From assembly GCA_965116165.1 (NCBI GenBank), contig OZ220484.1, forward strand, positions 124,001 to 188,000: a DNA stretch of 64,000 bases. Direction: 5' to 3'. The position numbers and the translations under genes were made by a program. Shown piece after piece: positions 50,936-59,541 of this stretch. Under the pieces are notes generated by a model that searched no databases, was not told the origin of the DNA, and was given only the letters and a program-made list of their open reading frames with translations. Every line of letters begins with the position of its first letter. Position 1 is the first letter of the stretch. The stretch is from Azophilus sp965116165. GTDB lineage: Bacteria; Pseudomonadota; Gammaproteobacteria; Pseudomonadales; Azotimanducaceae.

Positions 50936-51883
50936 TTACCCATCAATTGCATTCAATGCCGCCATCAGATCAACGGGATTGACGCGATTGCCATTCAGGC
51001 TCACGGACCAGTGCAGGTGTGGGCCAGTCGAGCGACCGGTGTTGCCCACCTCGCCGATTATCTCGCCGCGCCGTACTTCTTCGCCCTCGCTTACCCCGAT
51101 GGCGTTCATGTGGCAGTACATGGTCACGAGCCCCTGCCCGTGGTCTAGAAAGACCGTTTTGCCGTTGAAGAAAAGATCGCCGGTCAACACCACCCGACCG
51201 GTCGCGGGTGCCCGGATTGGGGTGCCGGCCGCCGCCGCTATATCCAAGCCGCTGTGGGGATTGCGCGGCTGGCCATTCAGGATGCGACGGTGTCCAAAGG
51301 GGCTTGAGGTGATGCCCTCGACGGGTTTTAGGAACGGCGCGATATCGACCTCGCGCTGGGTAAATCGGGCGTATTGCTCTAGTTGGCGTCGCGTCTCCTC
51401 GCGAATGCGCACCAGATCATCCGGCAAAGGGTTCACCATACGCCGGTTTGCAATAGTGATGCGCTGTTCGGGATAGGCCTTGGCCACCACTTGGAACGCC
51501 AGGTTCGCGGTACCCGAGGTGCCGGATACCACGACGCTGTGCGGGCCGGGGTCGGCATCCATGGGGATGCCGACTATCGCTTGGCCGCGATGGATAAGAA
51601 CCGGCTTGCCCGCATAGGAGGCGCGGTTGGCCCAGGGCGGCAGCGACAACCGGAAAACGCCCCCGGGTACGGTGGTGGATTGATCGGCGGTTGATTCTGG
51701 ATCGTTGGCCGAAGACGAGCTTGCCTCCGCCGCGTCGGCAGATGGTTGGGGGTTGCCGAGGGACGGCGTTGCGACAACTAATAGGGCGGCTAGTGATAGG
51801 ACGGTTAGCGCCAGTTCCCTTAACTTTGGCCGGTGCCTTTCCGTTGTCGGCGGCAAATGATCCGAATCAGTTCGCATGGACAT
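50936..51883 (-). CDS. M23-family peptidase (LytM domain), periplasmic
   Basis: About 315 residues from the ATG at 51883 (51877 also possible). Signal-type helix LALTVLSLAALLVVATPSLG, an intermediate domain, and a C-terminal LytM domain with zinc motifs HSGLDIA (HxxxD) and HLHWS (HxH), so probably an active murein endopeptidase. A longer open frame upstream to 52111 runs over a MITE end and the xseA 3' end and is not used here. It follows xseA on the same strand, as in many gammaproteobacteria. Confidence 0.9.
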   Translation of the reverse strand: MSMRTDSDHLPPTTERHRPKLRELALTVLSLAALLVVATPSLGNPQPSADAAEASSSSANDPESTADQSTTVPGGVFRLSLPPWANRASYAGKPVLIHRGQAIVGIPMDADPGPHSVVVSGTSGTANLAFQVVAKAYPEQRITIANRRMVNPLPDDLVRIREETRRQLEQYARFTQREVDIAPFLKPVEGITSSPFGHRRILNGQPRNPHSGLDIAAAAGTPIRAPATGRVVLTGDLFFNGKTVFLDHGQGLVTMYCHMNAIGVSEGEEVRRGEIIGEVGNTGRSTGPHLHWSVSLNGNRVNPVDLMAALNAIDG

Positions 51884-51950
51884 AATTCGCTGGACAACCC
51901 CCGCCAGCAGGCCGACCCCTTCTTCAAGGGCGGCGCTTTGTCGTACCATC

Positions 51951-51973
51951 AGCTTGTTCAGATCTTCCTTAAG
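51951..51973. repeat. Solo right end of the miniature element at the xseA stop
   Basis: GCTTGTTCAGATCTTCCTTAAG matches the family right end including the TTAA target. The TTAA at 51969-51972 contains the xseA stop codon. The rest of the element is gone. Confidence 0.6.
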
Positions 51974-53381
51974 TGCCTCCCGCCGGGCCGGGTTGGGCAC
52001 TCTCATCGGTTTCAATAGGGCGTAAACGTTCCGGGGTGGGTCGCTTTTCCCGCACGATGGCACCCACCGCGCCATCTTCGAAATTAGCCTGAAATTCGGT
52101 GCCCACATCAAGGCTGCGGGCCTCCGTTACCAGCTGGCCGTCGGGGCGGGTCACGATGGCAAAGCCTCGCGCCAGGGTGGCCAGTGGGCTGACCGCCTCC
52201 AAGGTTCGGACCAGAGCGGCAAGATTGGCGTGGCCGGTTTCTATGCGGTTCGCGGTCGCGTATCGGGCGCTGGCCAGCAAACGCTCCAAGGTTCCTCTAT
52301 ACCTTGTGATGCGCTCCGCCGGACGCAACAGCCACAGGGACCGACGCAGCGTTTCAAGGCGGCCGGAAAGCCATTGCAATCGGTCGGCGACGGCGCGACG
52401 CAGGCGCTCATCCAACTCGTCGGCGCGCAGCATGAGCTGTTGCACCCGTTGTCGAGGATCGCTCAGGCGGGTTTGCAGTGCCGCTAGGCTGTGTCGTGCC
52501 AGTTCGATACGGATCGTACAGGTTCCGCCTAGGCGGTTTTTCAAGCCGTCAATATGCTTGGCGAGGGCGAAACCGTCCGGTGTCAACAATTCGGCGGCGG
52601 CGGAGGGGGTGGGGCCACGCAGATCCGCGGCCAGCTCCGCCAGGGTGAAATCGGTTTCGTGGCCGATGGCCGCAACGGTCGGGACGGGGCAGGCCGCGAT
52701 GGCTCGGGCGAGCGGTTCCGAATTGAAGACGAACAGATCTTCGAGCGAGCCGCCACCCCGGGTGATGAGCACGACATCCGGATTCAGCGCCGGTATCCGC
52801 CGCAGGGCGCCAAGCAACTGCCGTTCCGCATCCGCCCCCTGTACAGCGACGGGCAGGAGCGTCACCGCCACGCAGGGAAAGCGCCGCCCAACGATACTCA
52901 GCACATCCCGCAGCGCGGCACCGCTGCGCGACGACAATATGGCGAGATGGGCGGGGAATCGGGGCAACGTCTTTTTCTGCTCGGGGTCGAACAATCCCTC
53001 CGCCGCCAGCCGGCTCTTCAACGCCTCGAATGCGGCCCGCAGCGCGCCTTCGCCCGCTGGCTCCATGTGCTCGACGATTACTTGATAGTCGCCCCGGCCC
53101 TCGTAGAGGCTGACACGGCCGCGCACGACCACCTCGGCTCCGTCGACAGGCCGCGATTTGCTGGTGCGATTGCGATTGAGGAACATGGCGCAGCGCACTT
53201 GGGCGTTGTCGTCCTTGAGCGTGAAGTACCAATGCCCCGAGCCCGGGCGCCGATAGTTGGAGATTTCGCCACGCACCCAAACTTGGTTGAAGCGACCCTC
53301 GAGTAGAAGCCGCGCTTGGCGGTTTAGTGTGCTCACCGTTAGGACGCGGCTATCGGTTTGGGGAAGCGGAGCGGTCTGCAT
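51969..53381 (-). CDS. xseA: Exodeoxyribonuclease VII large subunit
   Basis: 470 residues from the ATG at 53381 (MQTAPLPQTDSRVLTVSTLN). OB-fold (VWVRGEISNYRRPGSGHWYF), catalytic domain with ILSSRSGAALRDVL, LITRGGGSLEDLFVFNSE and AIGHETDFTLAEL, then a long coiled coil. It degrades single-stranded DNA with XseB. The open frame upstream of the ATG is encoded by MITE-derived sequence. The stop TAA is formed by the TTAA of a residual MITE end. Confidence 0.96.
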   Translation of the reverse strand: MQTAPLPQTDSRVLTVSTLNRQARLLLEGRFNQVWVRGEISNYRRPGSGHWYFTLKDDNAQVRCAMFLNRNRTSKSRPVDGAEVVVRGRVSLYEGRGDYQVIVEHMEPAGEGALRAAFEALKSRLAAEGLFDPEQKKTLPRFPAHLAILSSRSGAALRDVLSIVGRRFPCVAVTLLPVAVQGADAERQLLGALRRIPALNPDVVLITRGGGSLEDLFVFNSEPLARAIAACPVPTVAAIGHETDFTLAELAADLRGPTPSAAAELLTPDGFALAKHIDGLKNRLGGTCTIRIELARHSLAALQTRLSDPRQRVQQLMLRADELDERLRRAVADRLQWLSGRLETLRRSLWLLRPAERITRYRGTLERLLASARYATANRIETGHANLAALVRTLEAVSPLATLARGFAIVTRPDGQLVTEARSLDVGTEFQANFEDGAVGAIVREKRPTPERLRPIETDESAQPGPAGGT

Positions 53382-53386
53382 GCCTG

Positions 53387-53436
53387 GGGGTCTCTGATTA
53401 ATCTTGTGGTCGCGGCATCCGGGGTAATAAAGGGAT
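53387..53436 (+). repeat. Left half of a miniature IS5-like element
   Basis: GTCTCTGATTAATCTTGTGG and the following GCGGCATCCGGGGTAATAAA match the left half of the family. The right half is replaced by the 77-bp repeat. Just upstream of xseA. Confidence 0.65.
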
Positions 53437-53449
53437 TTATATACGTAGG

Positions 53450-53526
53450 TTGACATACCACTATATGCTGAGGTTTTAGTGGCAGGGAACTACCACATCT
53501 TGGGTTCTGTCAACTCATCGATATAA
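53450..53526 (+). repeat. 77-bp repeat (TTGACA...TGTCAA family), copy B
   Basis: Partner of 50736-50812. Lies between a half MITE on the left and a full MITE on the right (53536). Confidence 0.75.
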
Positions 53527-53535
53527 TTCCCTTAA

Positions 53536-53634
53536 GGAAGGTCTGAACAAGTCGATAGAGCAGCATTTAGCCACTCGTAAGCTATTGATTTTGTTAAATT
53601 GGATGTCCCGACTACAGGATTAATCAGAGGTTTC
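53536..53634 (-). mobile_element. Miniature IS5-like element, copy 8
   Basis: 99 bp from GGAAGGTCTGAACAAGTCG to CAGAGGTTTC with perfect TTAA duplications (53532-53535 and 53635-53638). It lies between divergent xseA and guaB. Confidence 0.93.
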
Positions 53635-53816
53635 TTAATAAATGTGGGTTATCGGTTTCCGACGGTGTTTTCGGGTTCTGTGTTCCGCCGGTCGAAATCC
53701 GGCCAGGTGTCACGCGGCTGGATACGAGCGCCCTCGTCGGCATATTCCGACAGGGCTAGGCGCCGCTCCTTATCGTTCATCTCGGATGTCGATCAAACCG
53801 CTGCGACACAACTAAG

Positions 53817-53845
53817 TTTACATAAATCAGAGCCGTCGCTAAAAT
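53817..53845 (+). promoter_or_regulatory. guaB promoter
   Basis: TTTACA (53817-53822) and TAAAAT (53840-53845) with the ideal 17-bp spacer. Transcription should begin near 53852, leaving only about 16 nt before the guaB ATG at 53868 and no good ribosome-binding site, so the mRNA leader would be very short. Confidence 0.6.
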
Positions 53846-53867
53846 TCCGTTTTTGCGGGGCTTCAAA

Positions 53868-55337
53868 ATGCTGCGTATCGCTCAGGACGCGCTCACCTTC
53901 GATGATGTACTCCTCCTGCCCGCCCATTCCGAGGTTCTCCCTTCCGAAGTCGATCTGAAAACGCGCCTAACGCGGAGGATTGATCTCAACATACCGCTCA
54001 TGTCGTCGGCGATGGACACTGTCACCGGGTCGCGGCTTGCGATTGCCATGGCCCAGGAGGGCGGCATTGGCGTTGTCCACAAAAATATGACGATTGAGGC
54101 GCAGGCGCGGGAGGTGCGGGCGGTGAAGAAGTACGAAACCGGCATTATCCGCGACCCCATCACCATAGAGCCGACGCGCACCGTCGCCGATTTGCTGGCC
54201 TTGACCCAGGACAATCGCATTTCCGGCGTACCGGTGGTGGAGGCGGGGAGGCTGGTTGGCATCGTCACCGCCCGGGATATCCGTTTCGAGAAGCGCCTTG
54301 ATGCCAAGGTTCGGGATGTTATGACGCCTGGGGAGCGATTGGTGACGGCACCCGAGAGCGCCAGCTTCGACACCATCACCAAGTTGTTGCACAAGCACCG
54401 CATTGAGAAGGTGCTGTTGGTCAACGGCGGCTTCGAGCTTAAGGGCATGGTCACTGTCAAGGACATCAACAAGGCCCAGGCATTCCCCAACGCCTGCAAG
54501 GACAGCCAGGGCCAGTTGCGGGTGGGTGCCAGCGTCGGCACCGGCCAGGATACGGAGGAGCGAGTGGCGGCGTTGATTGAGGCGGGCACCGATGTCATCG
54601 TCGTCGACACGGCGCACGGCCACGCCAAGGCGGTGCTCGACCGGGTGAGCCTGATCAAACAGAGCTATCCGGAAATGCAGGTTGTCGGTGGCAATGTCGC
54701 GACCAAGGCCGGGGCCCAGGCCATGCTCGCGGCGGGCGCGGATGCGATCAAAGTGGGCATCGGCCCAGGCTCGATTTGCACCACGCGGATTGTCACGGGC
54801 ATTGGCGTTCCCCAGGTTACCGCCGTGGCGGAGGCTGTATCGGCGGCGCGGGAAGTTGACACCCCGGTGATTGCCGATGGTGGCATTCGCTATTCCGGTG
54901 ACATCGCCAAGGCCATCGCCGCTGGTGCGAGCGTCGTCATGATCGGCGGTTTGCTTGCCGGCACGGACGAGGCGCCCGGGGAGGTCGAGCTGTACCAGGG
55001 CCGAACCTACAAGTCCTACCGGGGCATGGGCTCGCTCGGTGCCATGCAGGGGGCGCACGGCTCCAGCGACCGCTACTTCCAGCAGATGGAGGGCGATGGA
55101 CGCAAGCTGGTACCGGAGGGCATTGAGGGTCGCGTGCCCTACCGGGGGCCGATGGGGCCAATTGTCAACCAGTTGATTGGCGGCTTGCGGGCTTCGATGG
55201 GCTATACGGGATCACCGGATCTCGAAACCATGCGCACCAAGCCCGAGTTGGTGCGGGTTACCGCCGCGAGCATGACGGAAAGCCATGTGCATGACGTGGC
55301 CATCACCAAGGAAGCACCCAACTATCCGCTCAGTTGA
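53868..55337 (+). CDS. guaB: IMP dehydrogenase
   Basis: 489 residues from the ATG at 53868 (MLRIAQDALTFDDVLLLPA). Catalytic barrel with the Cys loop GPGSICTTR, two CBS domains at about 95-205 (ISGVPVVEAGRLVGIVT, KVLLVNGGFELKGMVTV), and the YRGMGSLGAM flap. It oxidises IMP to XMP, the rate-limiting step to GMP. guaA follows 197 bp later instead of the usual short gap. Confidence 0.98.
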   Translation: MLRIAQDALTFDDVLLLPAHSEVLPSEVDLKTRLTRRIDLNIPLMSSAMDTVTGSRLAIAMAQEGGIGVVHKNMTIEAQAREVRAVKKYETGIIRDPITIEPTRTVADLLALTQDNRISGVPVVEAGRLVGIVTARDIRFEKRLDAKVRDVMTPGERLVTAPESASFDTITKLLHKHRIEKVLLVNGGFELKGMVTVKDINKAQAFPNACKDSQGQLRVGASVGTGQDTEERVAALIEAGTDVIVVDTAHGHAKAVLDRVSLIKQSYPEMQVVGGNVATKAGAQAMLAAGADAIKVGIGPGSICTTRIVTGIGVPQVTAVAEAVSAAREVDTPVIADGGIRYSGDIAKAIAAGASVVMIGGLLAGTDEAPGEVELYQGRTYKSYRGMGSLGAMQGAHGSSDRYFQQMEGDGRKLVPEGIEGRVPYRGPMGPIVNQLIGGLRASMGYTGSPDLETMRTKPELVRVTAASMTESHVHDVAITKEAPNYPLS

Positions 55338-55450
55338 TGCGTATGCCCCGTTCGGCTGGTCCGCGACCGCACCGGTGTCGCTCTGTGCGTTAAATAGCAT
55401 TTAATATCGATAAATTATGTTCCAATATTCATAGGATTAACAGGGAATTG

Positions 55451-55498
55451 TATCGATTGGTTGACAGAACCCAACAGGTGGTGGCTCCCTGCTTCACC
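55451..55498 (-). repeat. 77-bp repeat family, partial copy C
   Basis: TATCGATTGGTTGACAGAAC and CCAACAGGTGGTGGCTCCCT match the reverse complement of the right half of copy B. The left half is lost. Just to its left, ATAGGATTAACAGGGA resembles a MITE end. It lies in the guaB-guaA gap. Confidence 0.6.
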
Positions 55499-55534
55499 CG
55501 TACCCGGAATAGCGGGTTCGCGTGGGTACCCTGA

Positions 55535-57124
55535 TTGAACACGCCATTGCAAAGCGACATTCACGATCAGCAGTTGCTGGTCATCGACTTCGGTTCCCAA
55601 TATACCCAGTTGATTGCGCGCCGGGTGCGGGAAGCGGGTGTATATTGCGAGATTCTGCCGTTCGATTTCCCGCCGGATGGGCTGGCCGGACGAGTCACCG
55701 CGGCGCGTGGGGTCATTCTCTCCGGTGGCCCTGAATCGGTCGTCCACGGCGCCTCTCCACGGATACCCGATATTTTATTTGAGATAGATCGCCCGATACT
55801 GGGCATTTGTTACGGTATGCAGGCAATGGCGGCGCAGTTGGGCGGCACCGTGGGTGCATCCGGGTACCGTGAATTTGGCCACGCCGCCATCAAGGTGACG
55901 AACGGCTCGCGTTTGTTGGCCACGCTCGACTGCGACCCGGGCAATCGGCTGCCGGTTTGGATGAGCCACGGCGACAGGGTCACCGCCGTGCCCCCGGGCT
56001 TCCACGTGACGGCATCGACGGACAACGCGCCCATTGCCGCCATGGAGCACGAGAGCAAACCCTGGTTCGGCTTGCAGTTCCATCCCGAAGTGACCCATAC
56101 CCGGCAGGGTGGGGAGATCTACAGGCGTTTCGCCCGGGATCTGTGCGGCTGCGACGGCCTGTGGACACCGGGCAATATCGTCGCCGATGCGGTGGCGAAT
56201 GCTCGACGGCTGCTTGGCGATGATCGTGTTGTCCTCGGCCTGTCGGGCGGTGTTGACTCAGGCGTGGTGGCGGCCCTGCTTGCCCGGGCCGTCGGTGACC
56301 AACTGATCTGTGTGTTCGTCGATAACGGCCTGCTGCGCAAGAAGGAGCGCGCGGAGGTGGAGGCGGCCTTCGCACCGTCCAATGCCCTGAATCTGAATCT
56401 CGTCGTCGTCGATGCCAGGGCGGAGTTCTATGCGCGGCTGGCCGGTGTTGAGGATCCGGAAGCCAAGCGCAAGGTGATCGGCAATACCTTCATCAAGGTG
56501 TTCGAGCGGGAGGCGGGTTGCCTAGACGGTGTGTCCTGGCTTGCCCAGGGGACCATTTATCCGGACGTCATCGAATCCGCCGCAAGTGCCAACGGCAAGG
56601 CCCATGTCATCAAATCGCACCACAATGTGGGCGGGCTGCCCGAGCGGATGTCGTTTAAGCTGATCGAACCGCTGCGCGAACTCTTCAAGGACGAGGTGCG
56701 CCGCGTCGGCATGCATCTCGGTTTACCCCGCGAGCTGGTGTACCGACACCCGTTTCCGGGGCCGGGCCTCGGTGTGCGCGTGCTTGGCGAAATCAAGCCC
56801 GATTATTGCGAGATACTGCGCGAAGCCGATGCGATCCTTATCGAGGAACTCAAGGCCGCCGATTACTACGACCGGGTAAGCCAGGCGTTTGCCGTCTATT
56901 TGCCGGTTAAGTCGGTAGGCGTGGTTGGAGACGCCCGCCGCTACGAACCGATCATCGCATTGCGCGCGGTAGAGACAGTGGATTTCATGACCGCCCGCTG
57001 GGCACACTTGCCCTATGCGTTAATCGAACGTATTTCCAACCGCATCGTCAACGAGATCGCTGGGATTTCGCGGGTGGTCTACGATGTTTCCAGTAAACCG
57101 CCAGCTACTATTGAGTGGGAGTAG
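55535..57124 (+). CDS. guaA: GMP synthase (glutamine-hydrolysing)
   Basis: About 529 residues. N-terminal class I amidotransferase (nucleophile in GICYGMQ, His/Glu in FHPEVTHT), ATP-pyrophosphatase domain with P-loop LSGGVDSGVVAALL at about 230, and the C-terminal dimerisation domain ending TIEWE. It makes GMP from XMP. No ATG is available near the N-terminus: a TTG at 55535 (or 55547) must start it, with no clear ribosome site, next to repeat DNA. Confidence 0.96.
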   Translation: MNTPLQSDIHDQQLLVIDFGSQYTQLIARRVREAGVYCEILPFDFPPDGLAGRVTAARGVILSGGPESVVHGASPRIPDILFEIDRPILGICYGMQAMAAQLGGTVGASGYREFGHAAIKVTNGSRLLATLDCDPGNRLPVWMSHGDRVTAVPPGFHVTASTDNAPIAAMEHESKPWFGLQFHPEVTHTRQGGEIYRRFARDLCGCDGLWTPGNIVADAVANARRLLGDDRVVLGLSGGVDSGVVAALLARAVGDQLICVFVDNGLLRKKERAEVEAAFAPSNALNLNLVVVDARAEFYARLAGVEDPEAKRKVIGNTFIKVFEREAGCLDGVSWLAQGTIYPDVIESAASANGKAHVIKSHHNVGGLPERMSFKLIEPLRELFKDEVRRVGMHLGLPRELVYRHPFPGPGLGVRVLGEIKPDYCEILREADAILIEELKAADYYDRVSQAFAVYLPVKSVGVVGDARRYEPIIALRAVETVDFMTARWAHLPYALIERISNRIVNEIAGISRVVYDVSSKPPATIEWE

Positions 57125-57182
57125 TCTCTCGAGCAGTACTTGAGCGTGTTTTCGGCCCGCGGGATTGGGATGTGCCCTAACT

Positions 57183-57217
57183 CGGATGCCACGGCTACAG
57201 GATTAATCAGAGGTTCC
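57183..57217 (-). repeat. Right-end fragment of the miniature IS5-like element
   Basis: GGATGCCACGGCTACAGG followed by ATTAATCAGAGGTTCC matches the last third of the family. The remainder is absent. Downstream of guaA. Confidence 0.7.
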
Positions 57218-57283
57218 CCAAGTTTACGGCACCGGTGCGTCTTGGATCATGGTCGTCCTCACTCACCCGACATCAGGCTTTTC

Positions 57284-58219
57284 TCAAAGGATGAAACTGT
57301 CGCTATCGGGTGTGTCGGCTACTCCCTGCAGATAGATTTTGCCGCCATTCAGACCTGTCAGGTCGATGACAACCTCCCCATTGATCAAGCTCATGTCAAT
57401 GTCTTCAAGACTATCCAAATTAAAGGCGGTCAGGTCAATCCGGTCAGCCCCGTCGCCAAAATCCCCTATTGAAGAGATGCTCACTCCGGAAGAGGGGGCG
57501 AATACAAACACGTCATTGCCAGCATCGCCCCGGAGTATATCGCCATCGCCACCGGCACCATAAAGCCGGTCATCACCGTCTCTACCGCAAAGCTCGTTGG
57601 CTTCCGAGTCGCCAGTCAATACATCGGCATGGTGGGAACCAACGATACACTCGATATTGACCAAGGTATCCCCCTCGGCCTCACCACCATAGCCCTTGCC
57701 GGTTTGCAAATTTATCGTGACGCCTGCCGGTGACCACAAGTAGGATGAAACATCCCAGCCTTCGCCACCGTCAAGCGTGTCGGCACCGTATTCGCCCACG
57801 AAGATATCGTTGCCGGCACCACCATAGAGTTTGTCATCTCCAATGCAGCCCGTAATTAAGTCATTACCAGCGTTACCATAAATCACATCATCCCCATCAT
57901 CGCCCCAAAACTGGTCGTTGCCCTTGCCGCCATAACACACGTCGTCGCCGTCGCTACCATAAATGCTGTCGTTGCCCTCGCCGCCATAAATCCTGTCATC
58001 GCCGTCGTCACCCGAAAACCAGTCGTCACCCTTGCCACCCCGCAGGATGTCATCGCCATCACCCCCCCACAGGATGTCATCGCCCTCGTTGCCTCTCAGC
58101 AGGTCGTCTCCCAAACCGCCAAATAGGGTGTCATCCCCGTCGCGGCCCTTCAACATATCCCTACCATCACCACCATGCAGCGTATCGCCGCCACGGCCGC
58201 CAAATTGCTTAATTCTCAT
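57284..58219 (-). CDS. RTX calcium-binding repeat protein
   Basis: 311 residues from ATG. Starting at residue 7, about 14 GGxGxDxLx nonapeptides (GGDGRDMLKGRDGDD, GGLGDDLLRGNEGDD and so on) build Ca2+-binding beta-rolls. A break at about 165-200 (WDVSSYLWSPAGVTINL) resembles the serralysin-type middle segment. More repeats and a C-terminus with IGDFGDGADRIDLTAF and an acidic DSDSFIL end follow, typical of type I secreted proteins without a cleaved signal. No enzyme domain is present. Smaller relative of the RTX gene at 28012-29831. Confidence 0.85.
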   Translation of the reverse strand: MRIKQFGGRGGDTLHGGDGRDMLKGRDGDDTLFGGLGDDLLRGNEGDDILWGGDGDDILRGGKGDDWFSGDDGDDRIYGGEGNDSIYGSDGDDVCYGGKGNDQFWGDDGDDVIYGNAGNDLITGCIGDDKLYGGAGNDIFVGEYGADTLDGGEGWDVSSYLWSPAGVTINLQTGKGYGGEAEGDTLVNIECIVGSHHADVLTGDSEANELCGRDGDDRLYGAGGDGDILRGDAGNDVFVFAPSSGVSISSIGDFGDGADRIDLTAFNLDSLEDIDMSLINGEVVIDLTGLNGGKIYLQGVADTPDSDSFIL

Positions 58220-58376
58220 CTTTAGTCGCCTCTGTTTTTGCTTGATCGGACTTTACCCGCCAAACCCAAGGTTGGCAACTAAAATCACTGTTGTTGACGA
58301 CAAGGGGGGGCGATTGGCCGCCTGTTGAAAAAAGCCATCCGGGCGACAGTAGCACATCGTTTCACGGAGTGGACCC

Positions 58377-58682
58377 ATGAGAGGCGAGACGGCGACCCCC
58401 CCAGCCGGAGCTGTTCAGCTATGTGGACTTGGAGTCGCGAATTCCGGAGAGCCGTCTCATCAGGAAGATCCGGCGGCTTGTCGACGAGGCCTTGGCCGAG
58501 CTCGAGTCGGCCTTCGAGTCGATGTATTCGACGCGTGGCCGCCCGCCCATTCCCCCGAGCAGATTCTCCGCGCCCTGCTTCTTCAAATCCTGTTCACGGT
58601 CCGGGAGTGGGGCCACTCGGAGCACCTGCTCTCGTGCGACCACTTCTCGGTCGACGGGATTTTGGGTATAAGGGAAGATTGA
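58377..58682 (+). pseudogene. IS1182/IS5-type transposase N-terminal fragment, frameshifted
   Basis: Read across two frames it gives ELFSYVDLESRIPESRLIRK, then RGRPPIPP, then EQILRALLLQILFTVRE, the N-terminal DUF772-type domain of IS1182-like transposases. The frame changes near 58555. The catalytic domain is missing. Confidence 0.7.
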
Positions 58683-58922
58683 TGGATGCTGGCCGCATAC
58701 AAAAGTCTTTCCGAAAAGCGGTTGATTTTGTCAGTGCAAGTGGGGGAGGGACTCAGCGTGCCTGACTCGAACGATGAAGATTCAAAAAAGTGGAATCCGA
58801 TGTTGAGTACTTGACAAAGCATGTTTCAAAGGATGGGATGGACAAACTAATCGGAAGCCTGAAGATTGATTTTAGCCTACAGGTCAAGAAATTCTCGGAA
58901 TAAACAGATACAGGATACCCAT
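58683..58922. other. Short gene-free stretch
   Basis: 240 bp between the transposase fragment and the NERD remnant. AT-richer than the core genes; no feature recognised. Confidence 0.4.
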
Positions 58923-59541
58923 GTGGCATACATAGTCCCATCCGACTTGTCTCGCCTGTCTCTATCCGGTGCGCGCAATGCTGAGCTTAGAACTTTGCAA
59001 ATGCTCAAGGTCGGTCTACCCAACGATTTTACGATTTTTCATGGTGTTCACTGGTCAAGAGAGTATGAGGCGTGGACACATTTTGGAGAAATAGATTTCG
59101 TCGTTCTCAATCGATCTGGAGAACTCCTTTTTATAGAACAGAAGAATGGTGGGTTAGAAGAAACAGACCAGGGTCTTGTCAAACGATATGACTCTGATGA
59201 AAAGAATGTCGCCCAACAAGTTCACCGATCCATTGCCAAGGTAAGGGAAAAATTCAATTGGCTGAATGGCAAAAATCGGAATCTCGTAGTCGATTATCTT
59301 ATTTATTGTCCTGACTATCGGGTAAAACAAATAAATGCAGCCGGACTGAATGCCGAGCGTATTGTTGATGCCGCTGCAAGCGCCGGCGTTGATTCTGGTG
59401 GATGTAGATCCGAATACAGAACACCTGATGCGCGATGAAAGAATTTTGTTTTGCGGAATGACTCGGACGACAGTCCGGCTTGAACTGGTAGTGAACGGTG
59501 AAAACGAATACAACAGCCGGTTTCTCGGTGAATGCAAATAG
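58923..59541 (+). pseudogene. NERD nuclease-helicase gene with internal deletion
   Basis: The 5' part encodes a NERD (nuclease-related) domain: GEIDFVVLNRSGELLFIEQK supplies the E, D and ExK-like residues, continuing to LVVDYLIYCPDYRV. Near 59385 the frame changes and the reading becomes RDERILFCGMTRTTVRLELV, the C-terminal motif VI region of UvrD-type helicases, ending at 59541. The whole helicase core between is missing. Probably once a NERD-UvrD defence or repair protein. Start GTG at 58923 is the most plausible of several. Confidence 0.7.

Noticed and set aside
51884..52111. N-terminal extension of the M23 peptidase
   Set aside because: Overlaps the end of xseA and a MITE end; the signal helix begins after 51883.
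53382..53456. N-terminal extension of XseA
   Set aside because: Those 25 codons are MITE-derived DNA; the family N-terminus fits the ATG at 53381.
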